Of a stretch of DNA of 64,000 bases, positions 52,041-60,667 are shown piece after piece. Under the pieces are notes generated by a model. It worked only from the letters and a program-made list of their open reading frames with translations, did no database searches and was not told the origin of the DNA. Source of the DNA: an uncultured Candidatus Melainabacteria bacterium (lineage in GTDB: Bacteria > Cyanobacteriota > Vampirovibrionia > Gastranaerophilales > Gastranaerophilaceae). The position numbers were made by a program, and so were the translations under genes. Numbering within the stretch: the stretch's first letter is position 1; every line of letters starts with the position of its first letter. The DNA lies in NCBI GenBank assembly GCA_934692625.1, contig CAKUUC010000010.1, forward strand, positions 1-64,000, given 5' to 3'.

Positions 52041-52076
52041 TCAAACAGGGAATTTTTGTAAAAATTCTCTGTTTGA
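52041..52076 (+). terminator. transcript-end hairpin after lysC
   Basis: A 17-bp stem with one G-T pair (52041-52057 with 52060-52076) follows the lysC stop by 15 bases. The trailing sequence has no strong T-run, so it may be a 3' stabilising hairpin as much as a terminator. Confidence 0.6.
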
Positions 52077-52139
52077 ACTAGCAAATTAATTATTTTCTGT
52101 ATTTATATATGTGTAGTGTTTAAAAAATAGGAAAAACTA

Positions 52140-53549
52140 ATGGGTATATTATTAGATGACGGGTTTACGACAAAGGGTATACGAAAATCTGACTATGTAG
52201 GTTTTGGTAGTAAAAAAACGTTAAAAGAAGTTAAAAATTACAATACTTCTCAGGATAATTCGTTAAAAAAACTAGGTACAACAGCCGCTGCAGTTGGGGC
52301 ACTAGGTAGTGGTGCTATATTGTTGTATATGGGAGTTAAGGGTATAGATTACCCAAAAGCAATTCATAAAATATACCAAGGTAGAGTGTCTGATATTGCA
52401 CAGATTGTTGTGAAATTCAAAGATGAAACATTAGAGGTTTTTGAGCAACATTATAAAAAGCTTACGCCTTATGTTAAAAATTATGTTCAATTAGGAATGT
52501 TTAATTCTGAAAAGGCAGAAAAAGGCATAAACTCAGCAACAGAAACAAATGGCGTTTTGAAAACTTTAGACGAAGCATTAGGGCAGGTAAGAGATATTAG
52601 ACACCGGAAAGATAGGGTACATTCAGAAGTTGACAACTTCCGTTCTGCTATTTATGAAATTAATGACCCTGCATATAAAGCCGTTAGCCAATTGAGAAAC
52701 GGACGAGGTTTTGACGTTCTGGACAAATCTATAATGCCGAAATCACAAAATGCTAAATATCAGGCTATTATTGATGAATATGAATCAAAACTCGGTAAGA
52801 TGAAACGAAATACCGATAAAACTCTGTTCACGATACAAAACCAGATTACGGACGAATATTTACATAATGCATCTGACAAGATGGTACAAGCTATTTTAAA
52901 AGTTCGTCGTAACCACATCAATAGTGAAGAAAAATTGATGGAAACTTCTTTTGCAAAAGTCGCAGAATTGTTGAATTTGCAAGGAGATTTTTTGCCGTTG
53001 TTTAAAAAAGGTTTGACTTTGAAAGATATAAAACAACTTCCTTCAGAAAATTTAAAGCCTAAAACTCTTTCTGCTAGGGCTAAAAATTTGATACCGGAAC
53101 CGTTTGTTCAAAAAGTTCTTGAAAAGACTGATTTCACAGATATTTCAAGAAAAGAATTGCAAGATATTTATAATAGTATTCCTATTGATTTTGATATTCG
53201 CCAACTCAATTTGGTGACGGATAGGATAAGATTACAACAAGCAGTTTTGAATGCTGAAGGCAATAATACTTCTGAATATCGAACAATTGCGGCAAAACTT
53301 GAATTTTTGTCAGCGAGTTTAAAAGATTTTGGAACAGAACAGTTGTTGCAAAAATGTGACAAAGACTTTTCAGGTTTGAATAAAGAGCAACTAAAAGCAA
53401 AAATGTATTATGTAAATAAAGAAGCCAGAAAACTCGGAATGGCTTATGTTGGAGAAATCGAAGACTTTTTGACCTATAAAACTGTAAATCCGACATTTCA
53501 AACTGCATTAAAAACTGTCAAATCAAATCCTGAATATTACTTTATGTAG
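52140..53549 (+). CDS. protein of unknown function, probably lineage-specific
   Basis: I do not recognise this 469-residue protein. One hydrophobic segment (~46-66: TTAAAVGALGSGAILLYMGV) follows a short basic N-terminus; the rest is helical and charged (GQVRDIRHRKDRVHSEVDNF, VRRNHINSEEKLMETSFAKV). The topology would leave a long helical domain on one side of the membrane. Upstream lies TTTATATATGTGTAGTGT (52102-52119), with parts shared by the promoters of two following unknown genes. AGGAAAAA precedes the ATG. Confidence 0.78.
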   Translation: MGILLDDGFTTKGIRKSDYVGFGSKKTLKEVKNYNTSQDNSLKKLGTTAAAVGALGSGAILLYMGVKGIDYPKAIHKIYQGRVSDIAQIVVKFKDETLEVFEQHYKKLTPYVKNYVQLGMFNSEKAEKGINSATETNGVLKTLDEALGQVRDIRHRKDRVHSEVDNFRSAIYEINDPAYKAVSQLRNGRGFDVLDKSIMPKSQNAKYQAIIDEYESKLGKMKRNTDKTLFTIQNQITDEYLHNASDKMVQAILKVRRNHINSEEKLMETSFAKVAELLNLQGDFLPLFKKGLTLKDIKQLPSENLKPKTLSARAKNLIPEPFVQKVLEKTDFTDISRKELQDIYNSIPIDFDIRQLNLVTDRIRLQQAVLNAEGNNTSEYRTIAAKLEFLSASLKDFGTEQLLQKCDKDFSGLNKEQLKAKMYYVNKEARKLGMAYVGEIEDFLTYKTVNPTFQTALKTVKSNPEYYFM

Positions 53550-53647
53550 GATGATTTTGTTGATTATTTATTTTTTCTTGAATTGTTACGAAATGTAAAT
53601 AGTATATAAAATATAGATACATTTTAGGCAATTTTTCAAGATAAAAA

Positions 53648-53663
53648 TACTTTATATATATGT
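53648..53663 (+). promoter_or_regulatory. shared promoter-like motif, copy 1
   Basis: TACTTTATATATATGT occurs here and, with one change, at 55031-55046, each upstream of a gene of unknown function. A shorter related sequence lies at 52102-52119. It could be a common -10-like element for a co-regulated set. Confidence 0.4.
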
Positions 53664-53703
53664 AAGGGAAATGAATAAAAGACAAATCAAGGGGGATTAT
53701 AAA

Positions 53704-53874
53704 ATGGGAAAAAATTATGAAATGGTTACTTTGAAAGCATATATCGAAAACTTAGAAGATAAAAATGTTGTTTCATTGAATGATAAATCAATCGAATTGG
53801 CAGTAGAAAAATATTTAATCAGTCAAAAACGTGCCGAATCAAATGCTAAAACACTTGAAGCATTGTTGGCATAG
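53704..53874 (+). CDS. small protein of unknown function
   Basis: This protein has 56 residues starting MGKNYEMVTLKAYIENLEDKN; it is helical and charged, without signal peptide. I chose ATG 53704 because GGGGGA lies 8 bases upstream; the in-frame ATG 53671 is too close to AAGGG. The downstream terminator and strong binding site argue that it is expressed. It shares an upstream motif with the gene at 55075. Function is not recognisable. Confidence 0.7.
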   Translation: MGKNYEMVTLKAYIENLEDKNVVSLNDKSIELAVEKYLISQKRAESNAKTLEALLA

Positions 53875-53885
53875 AAAAAAGATAT

Positions 53886-53921
53886 AAGGGATTAGGGCAA
53901 AGGTTCTAATCCCTTTTGATT
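53886..53921 (+). terminator. rho-independent terminator
   Basis: AAGGGATTAG (53886-53895) pairs perfectly with CTAATCCCTT (53906-53915), then T-rich sequence. It ends the small gene at 53704. Confidence 0.85.
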
Positions 53922-53973
53922 TTCTGTTTTTTGTAAATTTTAGTAATATGTGTGAAGTTTGATTATTTTTGAG

Positions 53974-53979
53974 TATAAT
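53974..53979 (+). promoter_or_regulatory. -10 element of a leaderless glycosyltransferase gene
   Basis: TATAAT lies six bases before the ATG at 53986, which has no Shine-Dalgarno site, so transcription would start at or beside the start codon. Confidence 0.5.
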
Positions 53980-53985
53980 TGTCTT

Positions 53986-54984
53986 ATGGCTGAGAGTAAA
54001 AAAATACTTGCAATAAATTTCGGTGGAATTGGGGACGAAATATTTTTTCTTCCGACTTTGATTTCGCTAAAAAAAGAATTTCCTAATTCAGAAATTACTT
54101 TAGCACTTGAACCTAGAAGCAAAAGTGTTAAAGATTTAACATCAATAATTGATAATTTGTTACTTGTTGATGTTAAGGGTAAAAATAAGTATTTGGAGAT
54201 GCTAAAGCTTTTGTTTTGGGCAAGATGCGGCAAGTATGATATTGTTGTATCTTCCGGCGGAAATAAATTAATTAGTATTTTGTTATTTTTAACAGGTATA
54301 AAAGTTCGTTGTGGTTACAATACCGGCAAATTGAGTGAGTTATTGCTTACACATGCTGTTCCGCTAAATAAAAATCAATATGCTTGCAAAATGTATCACG
54401 ACTTAATTCGAGATTTGACATCTTTTAATACAGAACTTCCTGAAATAGATATTGTAAGACGTGAAAAGAATGCAAATTCTGTACTTATTCACCCAGGGGT
54501 GAGCAAGTTGAGTGTCCAAAAGGGTTGTATTAAAACAATTACTCCGGAAGTTTGGGCTAAAACTATAGATTTACTTGTTGCAGAAGGTAAAAAAGTTCAA
54601 CTTGTCGGTGGCCCAGATGATAAAGAATGTATTGAAAAAATTCTACAAAATGTAAGAACTCAAAATTTTACAAATTTATATGGAACTACTAAAAGTCTGA
54701 AAGATTTAGCAGAATTGATTTCATCGGCGGATAAGTTTTTATGTTCTGATTCAGCACCGTTACATGTTGCTGTGGCACTACATACCAAAACGTATGTGAT
54801 TTTTGGACCGACGGATGTAAACGCTCTCATTCCAAAAAATAACAATGTAATTCCGATTTTGGCAGATGACAATTGTCCGCTAAAACCGTGTTTATGGGCA
54901 AGACGCCAAACAACTTGTGATGATTTGAAATGTTTAAATATTACACCTGCTCAAATTGTTAAAAAAGTTTGTGAAAATAATTAA
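53986..54984 (+). CDS. GT9-family (heptosyltransferase-like) glycosyltransferase
   Basis: This is a GT-B glycosyltransferase of the ADP-heptose:LPS heptosyltransferase family, 332 residues, probably at the inner face of the inner membrane. Motifs are NFGGIGDEIFFLPTL near the N-terminus, HPGVSKL with a downstream WAKTIDLLVAEGKKVQLVGGPDD, and the C-terminal SSADKFLCSDSAPLHVAVALHTKTYVIFGPTD. A TTG at 53959 would extend it by nine residues, but ATG 53986 fits the family start and follows TATAAT by six bases. It should add a core sugar to lipid A or a related glycolipid. Confidence 0.88.
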   Translation: MAESKKILAINFGGIGDEIFFLPTLISLKKEFPNSEITLALEPRSKSVKDLTSIIDNLLLVDVKGKNKYLEMLKLLFWARCGKYDIVVSSGGNKLISILLFLTGIKVRCGYNTGKLSELLLTHAVPLNKNQYACKMYHDLIRDLTSFNTELPEIDIVRREKNANSVLIHPGVSKLSVQKGCIKTITPEVWAKTIDLLVAEGKKVQLVGGPDDKECIEKILQNVRTQNFTNLYGTTKSLKDLAELISSADKFLCSDSAPLHVAVALHTKTYVIFGPTDVNALIPKNNNVIPILADDNCPLKPCLWARRQTTCDDLKCLNITPAQIVKKVCENN

Positions 54985-55030
54985 GTTATGTAACAATATG
55001 CGTGTTTTTTGCAAAAACGTCAAAAAAAAA

Positions 55031-55060
55031 TACTTTATATAGATGTGATATGTAGTGTAG
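55031..55060 (+). promoter_or_regulatory. shared promoter-like motif, copy 2
   Basis: TACTTTATATAGATGT (55031-55046) nearly repeats the motif at 53648, and TGTAGTGT (55051-55058) repeats part of the region before 52140. All three precede genes of unknown function. Confidence 0.4.
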
Positions 55061-55074
55061 TATAGGTATTTTTC

Positions 55075-55698
55075 ATGGCATTTAGTCCTTTAGCAACATA
55101 CGCATTTGTAGGTACAAATTATGACAAAGTCGCAAGCGGTGACTGGACACGTTACCCTGTGCTTGGCGGTCAATGTGTCAATGCGCTTCAAGCAACTGTT
55201 GAAACTGCTGCAAAACACAGCACAAAAGCGGCTCATGTTGCAGATGAAGCAACCTCAATATTTTCAAAATGGGCAAAATCAGACAAAGTGTTTAATGGTT
55301 TATCAAAAACCGTAAAATTTGTTAAAAATAATATTAACCCGTTGATTGTAGCATCAGGTGCAACAAAAGTTATTCTTGCTAAAAAAGAAGATAGAGAAAA
55401 AACTCTATTTTCAGAAGGTGCAATGATTTTGGGTATGTTTGCTGGTGAAGGCTGGATGAAGAAAAATCTTGATACAAAAGTCTTGAGTAAACTTCCTATT
55501 GATAAAAAATGGGCACCGATAGTTAAAGGTATATTGTTTGTTACAGGGTCTATAACTGCATCAACAATTGGTCAAAAAATCGGGGAAGCTGTTTTTGCCA
55601 AACTTGATAAGAGTAGGCACAAAAATGCTGAAGTTCGAAAAATGTTCCAGCTCGACCCAAAGACAAATACTTATCAACTGAAAGAAATGAAAGCATAA
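55075..55698 (+). CDS. protein of unknown function, probably lineage-specific
   Basis: I do not recognise this 207-residue protein. It has two moderately hydrophobic segments (~105-125 INPLIVASGATKVIL and ~160-180 IVKGILFVTGSITASTIG), so it may sit at or in the membrane, and a basic C-terminus. Its N-terminus, SPLATYAFVGTNYDKVASGDW, is not a signal peptide. AGG lies about nine bases before the ATG. It shares upstream elements with the unknown genes at 52140 and 53704. Confidence 0.75.
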   Translation: MAFSPLATYAFVGTNYDKVASGDWTRYPVLGGQCVNALQATVETAAKHSTKAAHVADEATSIFSKWAKSDKVFNGLSKTVKFVKNNINPLIVASGATKVILAKKEDREKTLFSEGAMILGMFAGEGWMKKNLDTKVLSKLPIDKKWAPIVKGILFVTGSITASTIGQKIGEAVFAKLDKSRHKNAEVRKMFQLDPKTNTYQLKEMKA

Positions 55699-55700
55699 AT

Positions 55701-55730
55701 TTGCAATTTCCCTTTTGATTACGTTATAAT
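55701..55730 (+). promoter_or_regulatory. promoter of dapF
   Basis: TTGCAA (55701-55706) and TATAAT (55725-55730) are 18 bases apart. The -10 lies in the loop of an 8-bp inverted repeat (CTTTTGAT / ATCAAAAG), and GAGGT precedes the ATG at 55752. Confidence 0.7.
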
Positions 55731-55751
55731 TTCATCAAAAGAGGTGAAATT

Positions 55752-56588
55752 ATGGCTGAAATAAAAATTACAAAAATGCAGGGTTGCGGAAACGATTTCG
55801 TAATCTTAGATTATTCTGAATATCAAAAGACAGGATTGCCAATGAACGAATTGGCGCAAAGACTTTGCGACAGACACTTTGGAATTGGGGCTGACGGAAT
55901 GATTATTCCTGATTTGTCAAAGAATTATGACACTGATATAGCGTGGTATTTCTACAATTCTGACGGGTCAATTGCGCAGATGTGCGGAAATGGAATGAGA
56001 TGTTTTGCAAAATATGTTTATGACAAAAAATTAGTTAATAAAAAGTGTTTCAGTGTTCAAACTTTGGCAGGAGTAATAAAGCCGGAAATTCAAGATGATG
56101 GCAATGTCAGAGTGGATATGGGAATTCCTGAGTTTGAGCATTCCAAAATCCCATTCAAAGGTGAAACAACAGTGAAAATAAAAGATAAAACTTTTGAAAT
56201 CACGCCGGTATCAATGGGTAATCCTCACTGCGTTATATTTTCAGAAGAAAATCCTATGGAATTGGCGGAAAATTACGGACCAATTATGGAAAAGCACCCG
56301 TATTTCCCTGAGAAAACTAACACTGAATTCGTAAAAATCATTTCTAAAAACGAAATAGAAATGCGAGTTTATGAACGTGGTTGTGGAATTACTTTAGCGT
56401 GCGGAACGGGGGCATGTGCTTGTATTGCAGCAGGAGTTTTAAATAACTTAACAGATGAAAAAGTCAAAGTGAATCTGCTTGGGGGCGTTGTAAACGTTGA
56501 ATGGTGCAGAAATTCAGAATTCCATAAAAATCATATTTTTCTCATTGGACCTGCAGAATACAGTTTTGTCGCAAATTACATGTTGTAA
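55752..56588 (+). CDS. dapF: diaminopimelate epimerase
   Basis: This enzyme converts LL- to meso-diaminopimelate for lysine and peptidoglycan. Its 278 residues have the family layout: MQGCGNDFVILD at 9-20, first catalytic cysteine C78 in QMCGNGMRC, MGNPHCV, and second catalytic cysteine C217 in TLACGTGACA. With the probable DapL earlier, it completes a one-step aminotransferase route. AGAGGTG precedes the ATG. It has its own promoter. Confidence 0.96.
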   Translation: MAEIKITKMQGCGNDFVILDYSEYQKTGLPMNELAQRLCDRHFGIGADGMIIPDLSKNYDTDIAWYFYNSDGSIAQMCGNGMRCFAKYVYDKKLVNKKCFSVQTLAGVIKPEIQDDGNVRVDMGIPEFEHSKIPFKGETTVKIKDKTFEITPVSMGNPHCVIFSEENPMELAENYGPIMEKHPYFPEKTNTEFVKIISKNEIEMRVYERGCGITLACGTGACACIAAGVLNNLTDEKVKVNLLGGVVNVEWCRNSEFHKNHIFLIGPAEYSFVANYML

Positions 56589-56612
56589 AATTTAATTTTT
56601 TCATGATACTAT
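56583..56612 (+). promoter_or_regulatory. promoter of rpsF-ssb-rpsR
   Basis: TTGTAA (56583-56588) and TACTAT (56607-56612) are 18 bases apart, with TGA just before the -10 forming an extended element. The leader to rpsF is about 35 bases and ends with AAGGAGA. Confidence 0.65.
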
Positions 56613-56653
56613 AAGGATATAAACTGAAAAATAGTACAAAAGGAGAATTATAA

Positions 56654-56953
56654 ATGAAAAATTATGAATTGATGGTTATATTCAAACCTAATCTAGATGC
56701 TGAAGAAGTTGATAAAGCAATTGAAAAAATTGAATCAACAGTTAACGAATTCGGTGGAAACGTTGTTTCTACAGAAAAAAGTGGCAGAAAAAAATTGGCT
56801 TATGATATCCAAAATTTCAGAGATGGTTTCTTCTCTACAATGGTTTTGGCTTTGCCGGCAGACAAAGTTGCTGAATTCAAAAGACAATTAAGATTGACTG
56901 ACAGCATTTTGAGAACAATGTTTGTTGAAACAAAAGCTAAAGCTTCAGTATAG
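56654..56953 (+). CDS. rpsF: 30S ribosomal protein S6
   Basis: This protein binds the 30S platform together with S18. Its 99 residues are typical (YELMVIFKPNLDAEEVDKAIEKIE, SGRKKLAYDIQNFRDGFF). It is the first gene of the classic rpsF-ssb-rpsR operon, with AAGGAGA before the ATG. Confidence 0.96.
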   Translation: MKNYELMVIFKPNLDAEEVDKAIEKIESTVNEFGGNVVSTEKSGRKKLAYDIQNFRDGFFSTMVLALPADKVAEFKRQLRLTDSILRTMFVETKAKASV

Positions 56954-56975
56954 TAAAATAATTAAGGAAGAATAA

Positions 56976-57386
56976 ATGACATTAGCAAAAGCAGTAGTAA
57001 CAGGTATAGTTTACAAAACTCCTAAAACAGGTTTCACCTCAAACAATGTTGCAGTTTCGTCTTTCGTATTGAATATCGGAACTCAAGATGAAATTTTGGT
57101 GAGAGTTATTTCTAAAAGAAATTCTTTAGAATCTGTTGTGCAAGGACTTTCTAAAAATCAAAAAGTTTTGGTTGAAGGTCGTTTGCAAAATGGAATTAGC
57201 AAAATGGATGATGGAACTGAAAAAAGAGTTTTTGAAATTGAAGCCTCTACTATTGAGTTGATGGGCGGAAGTTCATCTTCATCAGACAGTTCATCTTCTG
57301 ACGGTGATATAATTACTTTTGGAGATATGGATAGCGCTGATTCTAACACTGATGTGTTGATGGATGATGAAGAAGTTCCGTTCTAA
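56976..57386 (+). CDS. ssb: single-stranded DNA-binding protein
   Basis: SSB coats single-stranded DNA in replication and repair. Its 136 residues form one OB-fold domain (~1-100), then a short serine-rich linker and the acidic partner-binding tip DDEEVPF. It is shorter than the ~170-residue E. coli protein. AAGGAAG precedes the ATG, and it lies between rpsF and rpsR. Confidence 0.95.
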   Translation: MTLAKAVVTGIVYKTPKTGFTSNNVAVSSFVLNIGTQDEILVRVISKRNSLESVVQGLSKNQKVLVEGRLQNGISKMDDGTEKRVFEIEASTIELMGGSSSSSDSSSSDGDIITFGDMDSADSNTDVLMDDEEVPF

Positions 57387-57439
57387 GGAAAAATAAATTT
57401 TAGTAAAAGTAACTACAAGGCTAGAAAGGCAAGATAAAA

Positions 57440-57667
57440 ATGGCAAGACAAGACGATAAAAAGAAACGTAAAAATTGCAGTCTTTGTGCAGATAAAGTTG
57501 AAGCTATCGATTACAAGGACGCAGCAAAATTAAGAAGATACTTAACAGAAGCTGGAAAAATTATTCCTAGAAGAATTACCGGCAACTGTGCTGAACACCA
57601 AAGAATGATTGCAAGAGCAATCAAAAAAGCAAGAGAAGCAGCAATTATTAGCTACACTTTTGACTAA
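57440..57667 (+). CDS. rpsR: 30S ribosomal protein S18
   Basis: This is the S6 partner in the 30S platform, 75 residues, with CSLC near the N-terminus (zinc-ribbon-like remnant), DYKDAAKLRRYLTEAGKIIPRRITGNC and the basic QRMIARAIKKAREAA. It is last in the operon, followed by a strong terminator. Confidence 0.96.
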   Translation: MARQDDKKKRKNCSLCADKVEAIDYKDAAKLRRYLTEAGKIIPRRITGNCAEHQRMIARAIKKAREAAIISYTFD

Positions 57668-57708
57668 TTATTGGTTAATATTAGTAGGTCAGTATTCACA
57701 CTGACAGT

Positions 57709-57751
57709 AAAAAAAGAACCTTGTCAATATTTGGGCGAGGTTCTTTTTTTT
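57709..57751. terminator. bidirectional terminator between rpsR and rnhB
   Basis: A 15-bp stem with one wobble pair (57709-57723 with 57736-57750) is flanked by seven As and seven or more Ts, and serves the convergent genes on both sides. Confidence 0.9.
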
Positions 57752-57754
57752 ATT

Positions 57755-58393
57755 TTAAAATAGACTTAATTGTTTTTGTTTTTCAAAGTGTTTTTTTAAA
57801 AAAGAGGCTCTATGATACTTTGTTAATCCGTATTTATCAATGGCAGCAAGGTGTTCTGCTGTTAAATAACCTGCATTTTTACTCCAGTTGTATTCAGGAA
57901 ATTCTTGAGCCAATTCTTGCATGTACCTGTCACGAGAAACTTTTGCCAAAATACTTGCGGCAGCAATTGATGCCGATTTTCCATCTCCTTTAATAATAAA
58001 TTTTTGTGGAAATTGATAATTTTTTATCAATTTGTTGCCATCTACAAGTGTTACAAATTCTTTTAAATTCGCTTGTTTAATGACATTTTCGCACGCAAGT
58101 TTCATTGCTTTAAGCGAGGAATTCAAAATGTTAATTCGTTCAATTTCTTCAACTTCAACGTTTACGATAGAATTTATTGTATTATTCAATATTGTGTCAT
58201 ATAGATTGTTGCGAACTTTTGCGGATAATTTTTTAGAATCGTTCAAACGTGCTAAATCAGCCATTAAAGACTCCGTAATTTCAGGAAAGTACACAGCTGC
58301 TGAAAAAACACCGCCTGCGGCAGGTCCTCTGCCGGCTTCATCTGTCCCGATTACGGCTTTAAAGTTTTTATCAAATTCAAACAATTCATTCAT
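57755..58393 (-). CDS. rnhB: ribonuclease HII
   Basis: This enzyme removes ribonucleotides and RNA primers from DNA-RNA hybrids. Its 212 residues contain GTDEAGRGP with catalytic D18 and E19, VTLVDGNK with the third acidic residue, and the family segment KGDGKSASIAAASILAKVSRD. It starts 4 bases after the aroA stop on the same strand, so the two genes are co-transcribed. Confidence 0.95.
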   Translation of the reverse strand: MNELFEFDKNFKAVIGTDEAGRGPAAGGVFSAAVYFPEITESLMADLARLNDSKKLSAKVRNNLYDTILNNTINSIVNVEVEEIERINILNSSLKAMKLACENVIKQANLKEFVTLVDGNKLIKNYQFPQKFIIKGDGKSASIAAASILAKVSRDRYMQELAQEFPEYNWSKNAGYLTAEHLAAIDKYGLTKYHRASFLKKHFEKQKQLSLF

Positions 58394-58396
58394 AAA

Positions 58397-59677
58397 TTAT
58401 GCCTTTTTTACCTGTTCAAACAATTTTTCAAAAGTCGGAAAAGAAATATTTACCCATTCAAATTCATTAATAGTAATTTCTTTTTCTGTGATTAGTCCTG
58501 CTACATATAGACTCATTGCAAGTCTGTGGTCATTGTATGTGTCAACTGTACAGTCGCCTTTTAACAACGTTTTACCTTTAATAATCATTCCATCTTGCGT
58601 TTCTTCGATGTTTGCCCCGAGTTTTTTCAATTCAGTGACAACTGTTGTAATTCGGTCGGATTCTTTGTTGCGTAAATCTGTCGCATCAGTGATAACGGTT
58701 TCACCTTGTGCTTGAGTTGCAAGTACTGCTATTATAGGGATTTCATCTATCAGACGAGGAATTATTTCGCCTGAAATTTTGCAACCTTTTAGTTGTGAAT
58801 ATTTGACTTTTATATCTCCTACAATTTCACCGCAAACTTCTTTTTTATCTAGAATTGTGATTTGTCCGCCCATTTTGGTAACGATTTCTAGTATTCCTGT
58901 GCGAGTCGGATTTAATCCGATATTTTTCAAAATTAAACAAGAATTTGGAATAATTAACGCTGCTGCAATAAAATATGCAGCAGATGAAATATCACCGCAT
59001 ATCTCCATATTAATAGGTTTTAGTTCAGATTTTTCGATAGTTACGGTGTTTTTATCGCTTGTAATATTTGCCCCCATATATTTTAGTAAAATTTCACTGT
59101 GGTTACGTGACAAATATGGTTCAGAAACGGTTGTTTTGCCTTGAGCGAAAAGACCGGCAAGTAAAAGACATGATTTAACTTGTGCAGAGGCTATTTTTGA
59201 AGAATAAGAAATTCCATAAAGTTGAGAGCCGGTTATATTTAGTGGTGCTTTGTCGTTATTTGAAGTGATTTTTGCACCCATTTGAGTTAATGGCGCAATA
59301 ATTCGTTTCATTGGACGTTTGGAAAGGCTTTCGTCGCCACACAAAACTGATGAAAAGTTTTGACCTGCTAAAACTCCTGTTACAAGACGCATTGTTGTTC
59401 CGGAATTTCCACAGTATAAAGTTTGTGTCGGTTGGATAAGTTTTCCTGAGGAATTTATAACGACCGTACCTTGTTCAATTTCTTCAATCTCAACACCAAG
59501 ATTTTTGAAAAGATGGAGAGTTGAATGCGGGTCTTGTCCATCAGAAAAATTTTTTATTATTGAACGACCTTTAGCAAGAGATGAAAAAATTATCGCTCTG
59601 TGTGAGAGTGATTTGTCAGAAGGAATTTCAATTTCGCCTTTCAAATATTTGAAATTTTTGGTGATATTTTTTTGCAT
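58397..59677 (-). CDS. aroA: 3-phosphoshikimate 1-carboxyvinyltransferase (EPSP synthase)
   Basis: This is the shikimate-pathway enzyme joining shikimate 3-phosphate and PEP. Its 426 residues show LSHRAIIFSSLAKG, GNSGTTMRLVTGVLAGQ, SLSKRPMKRII, RNHSE, DEIPIIAVLA and the late YNDHRLAMSL. The ATG at 59677 has no ribosome binding site. TAACAT (59689-59684 on the minus strand), preceded by TGC, lies six bases upstream, so translation may be leaderless. rnhB follows immediately. Confidence 0.95.
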   Translation of the reverse strand: MQKNITKNFKYLKGEIEIPSDKSLSHRAIIFSSLAKGRSIIKNFSDGQDPHSTLHLFKNLGVEIEEIEQGTVVINSSGKLIQPTQTLYCGNSGTTMRLVTGVLAGQNFSSVLCGDESLSKRPMKRIIAPLTQMGAKITSNNDKAPLNITGSQLYGISYSSKIASAQVKSCLLLAGLFAQGKTTVSEPYLSRNHSEILLKYMGANITSDKNTVTIEKSELKPINMEICGDISSAAYFIAAALIIPNSCLILKNIGLNPTRTGILEIVTKMGGQITILDKKEVCGEIVGDIKVKYSQLKGCKISGEIIPRLIDEIPIIAVLATQAQGETVITDATDLRNKESDRITTVVTELKKLGANIEETQDGMIIKGKTLLKGDCTVDTYNDHRLAMSLYVAGLITEKEITINEFEWVNISFPTFEKLFEQVKKA

Positions 59678-59731
59678 AAAACAATGTTAGCATAAAATCC
59701 TCTGTTTATATCATTTAAAAATAATAATATA

Positions 59732-59740
59732 TGATACGAT
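59732..59740 (+). promoter_or_regulatory. extended -10 promoter of the helix-hairpin-helix gene
   Basis: TACGAT (59735-59740), preceded by TGA, lies nine bases before ATG 59750, and no Shine-Dalgarno site is present. The back-to-back aroA promoter lies at 59684-59692. Confidence 0.5.
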
Positions 59741-59749
59741 AGTACTGTT

Positions 59750-60667
59750 ATGAATAAGAATTATATTTTTATAGGAATTGCTGGAATAATTTCTCTTTAT
59801 GCTGTTTTATGTTTGGTATCTCAACCGTTTGCAAATGTTGTGTTGTCAACTATTATTGTTTTGGGTGGCATATTAGGTACGTTATTTTTTGTATTCCAAA
59901 GACAACTTTATCAGTTTAGTATAAATTTTACGCCGGTAGAATTTAGACTTGGTCAAAATGCCTTGAGAAATCAAAATTGTATGGTTCAATATTTCCCAAA
60001 TGAAAAGCTTATTGTTATGGATAATCTCGGAGATAATACTATTGGAAAAAGAACTTTTACGGTAAAAAAAGCAACTGTAGATGTTGATAAATATTGGTTT
60101 AAAATTTGCAGAATTTTCAATAAGTATGCTACACTTGATTCTCTAGCGGCATTTTGCAGACGTGGCACTCCAGTTGATATTATAACCTTGTCACCGGCGA
60201 AAAAAGTGCAAGAAGCGGCTCCAAAGAAGAAAGTTGTTGATAGTTCTCTTTATAACAAAATTCCTGAAGCGAACAGACCTCAAGTAAAAATGCCTGAGAT
60301 TGCAAGCTTTAATGAATTATCTCAACCTCAACATGTTACAAAGGCTGAAGATGAAGCAACATATAATGAAGACTTCTTGAATTTGAGTGATATTATGCAG
60401 CAATCAACTGCAAAAATAAATATTAATACAGCAACCGCCAGTGAAATCTCCGTTTTACCTGGTATCAATATTGCGATTGCTAAAAGAGTTGTTGAATATA
60501 GAGATTTGAACGGTGGGTTTAAATCTATTGATGAATTTTTACAAGTTGCCGAAGTTAAAGAACATTTCATTCCAAAGATAAAGGAAATGATTGCTATTGA
60601 CGGAGCATCTCAAAACAACAATTCTGCCATTGAAAAACAGAATGAAGGTCGACTTTTGGATTGGTAA
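59750..60667 (+). CDS. membrane protein with a ComEA-type helix-hairpin-helix domain
   Basis: This is a 305-residue protein. Two N-terminal membrane helices (~5-22 and ~30-50) anchor it, an uncharacterised domain (~55-150) and a linker follow, and a C-terminal helix-hairpin-helix pair (~223-287: ININTATASEISVLPGINIAIAKRVVEYRD) is the ComEA-like DNA-binding module. In ComEA this module binds incoming DNA outside the membrane; here the predicted topology, with a short loop between two helices, would place it in the cytoplasm, so a transformation role is doubtful. Its stop overlaps the next gene's ATG (TAATG). Confidence 0.8.
   Translation: MNKNYIFIGIAGIISLYAVLCLVSQPFANVVLSTIIVLGGILGTLFFVFQRQLYQFSINFTPVEFRLGQNALRNQNCMVQYFPNEKLIVMDNLGDNTIGKRTFTVKKATVDVDKYWFKICRIFNKYATLDSLAAFCRRGTPVDIITLSPAKKVQEAAPKKKVVDSSLYNKIPEANRPQVKMPEIASFNELSQPQHVTKAEDEATYNEDFLNLSDIMQQSTAKININTATASEISVLPGINIAIAKRVVEYRDLNGGFKSIDEFLQVAEVKEHFIPKIKEMIAIDGASQNNNSAIEKQNEGRLLDW

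Noticed and set aside
59750..60667. Competence protein ComEA
   Set aside because: Only the C-terminal helix-hairpin-helix matches; two N-terminal helices and predicted cytoplasmic placement do not fit, and no comEC is nearby.
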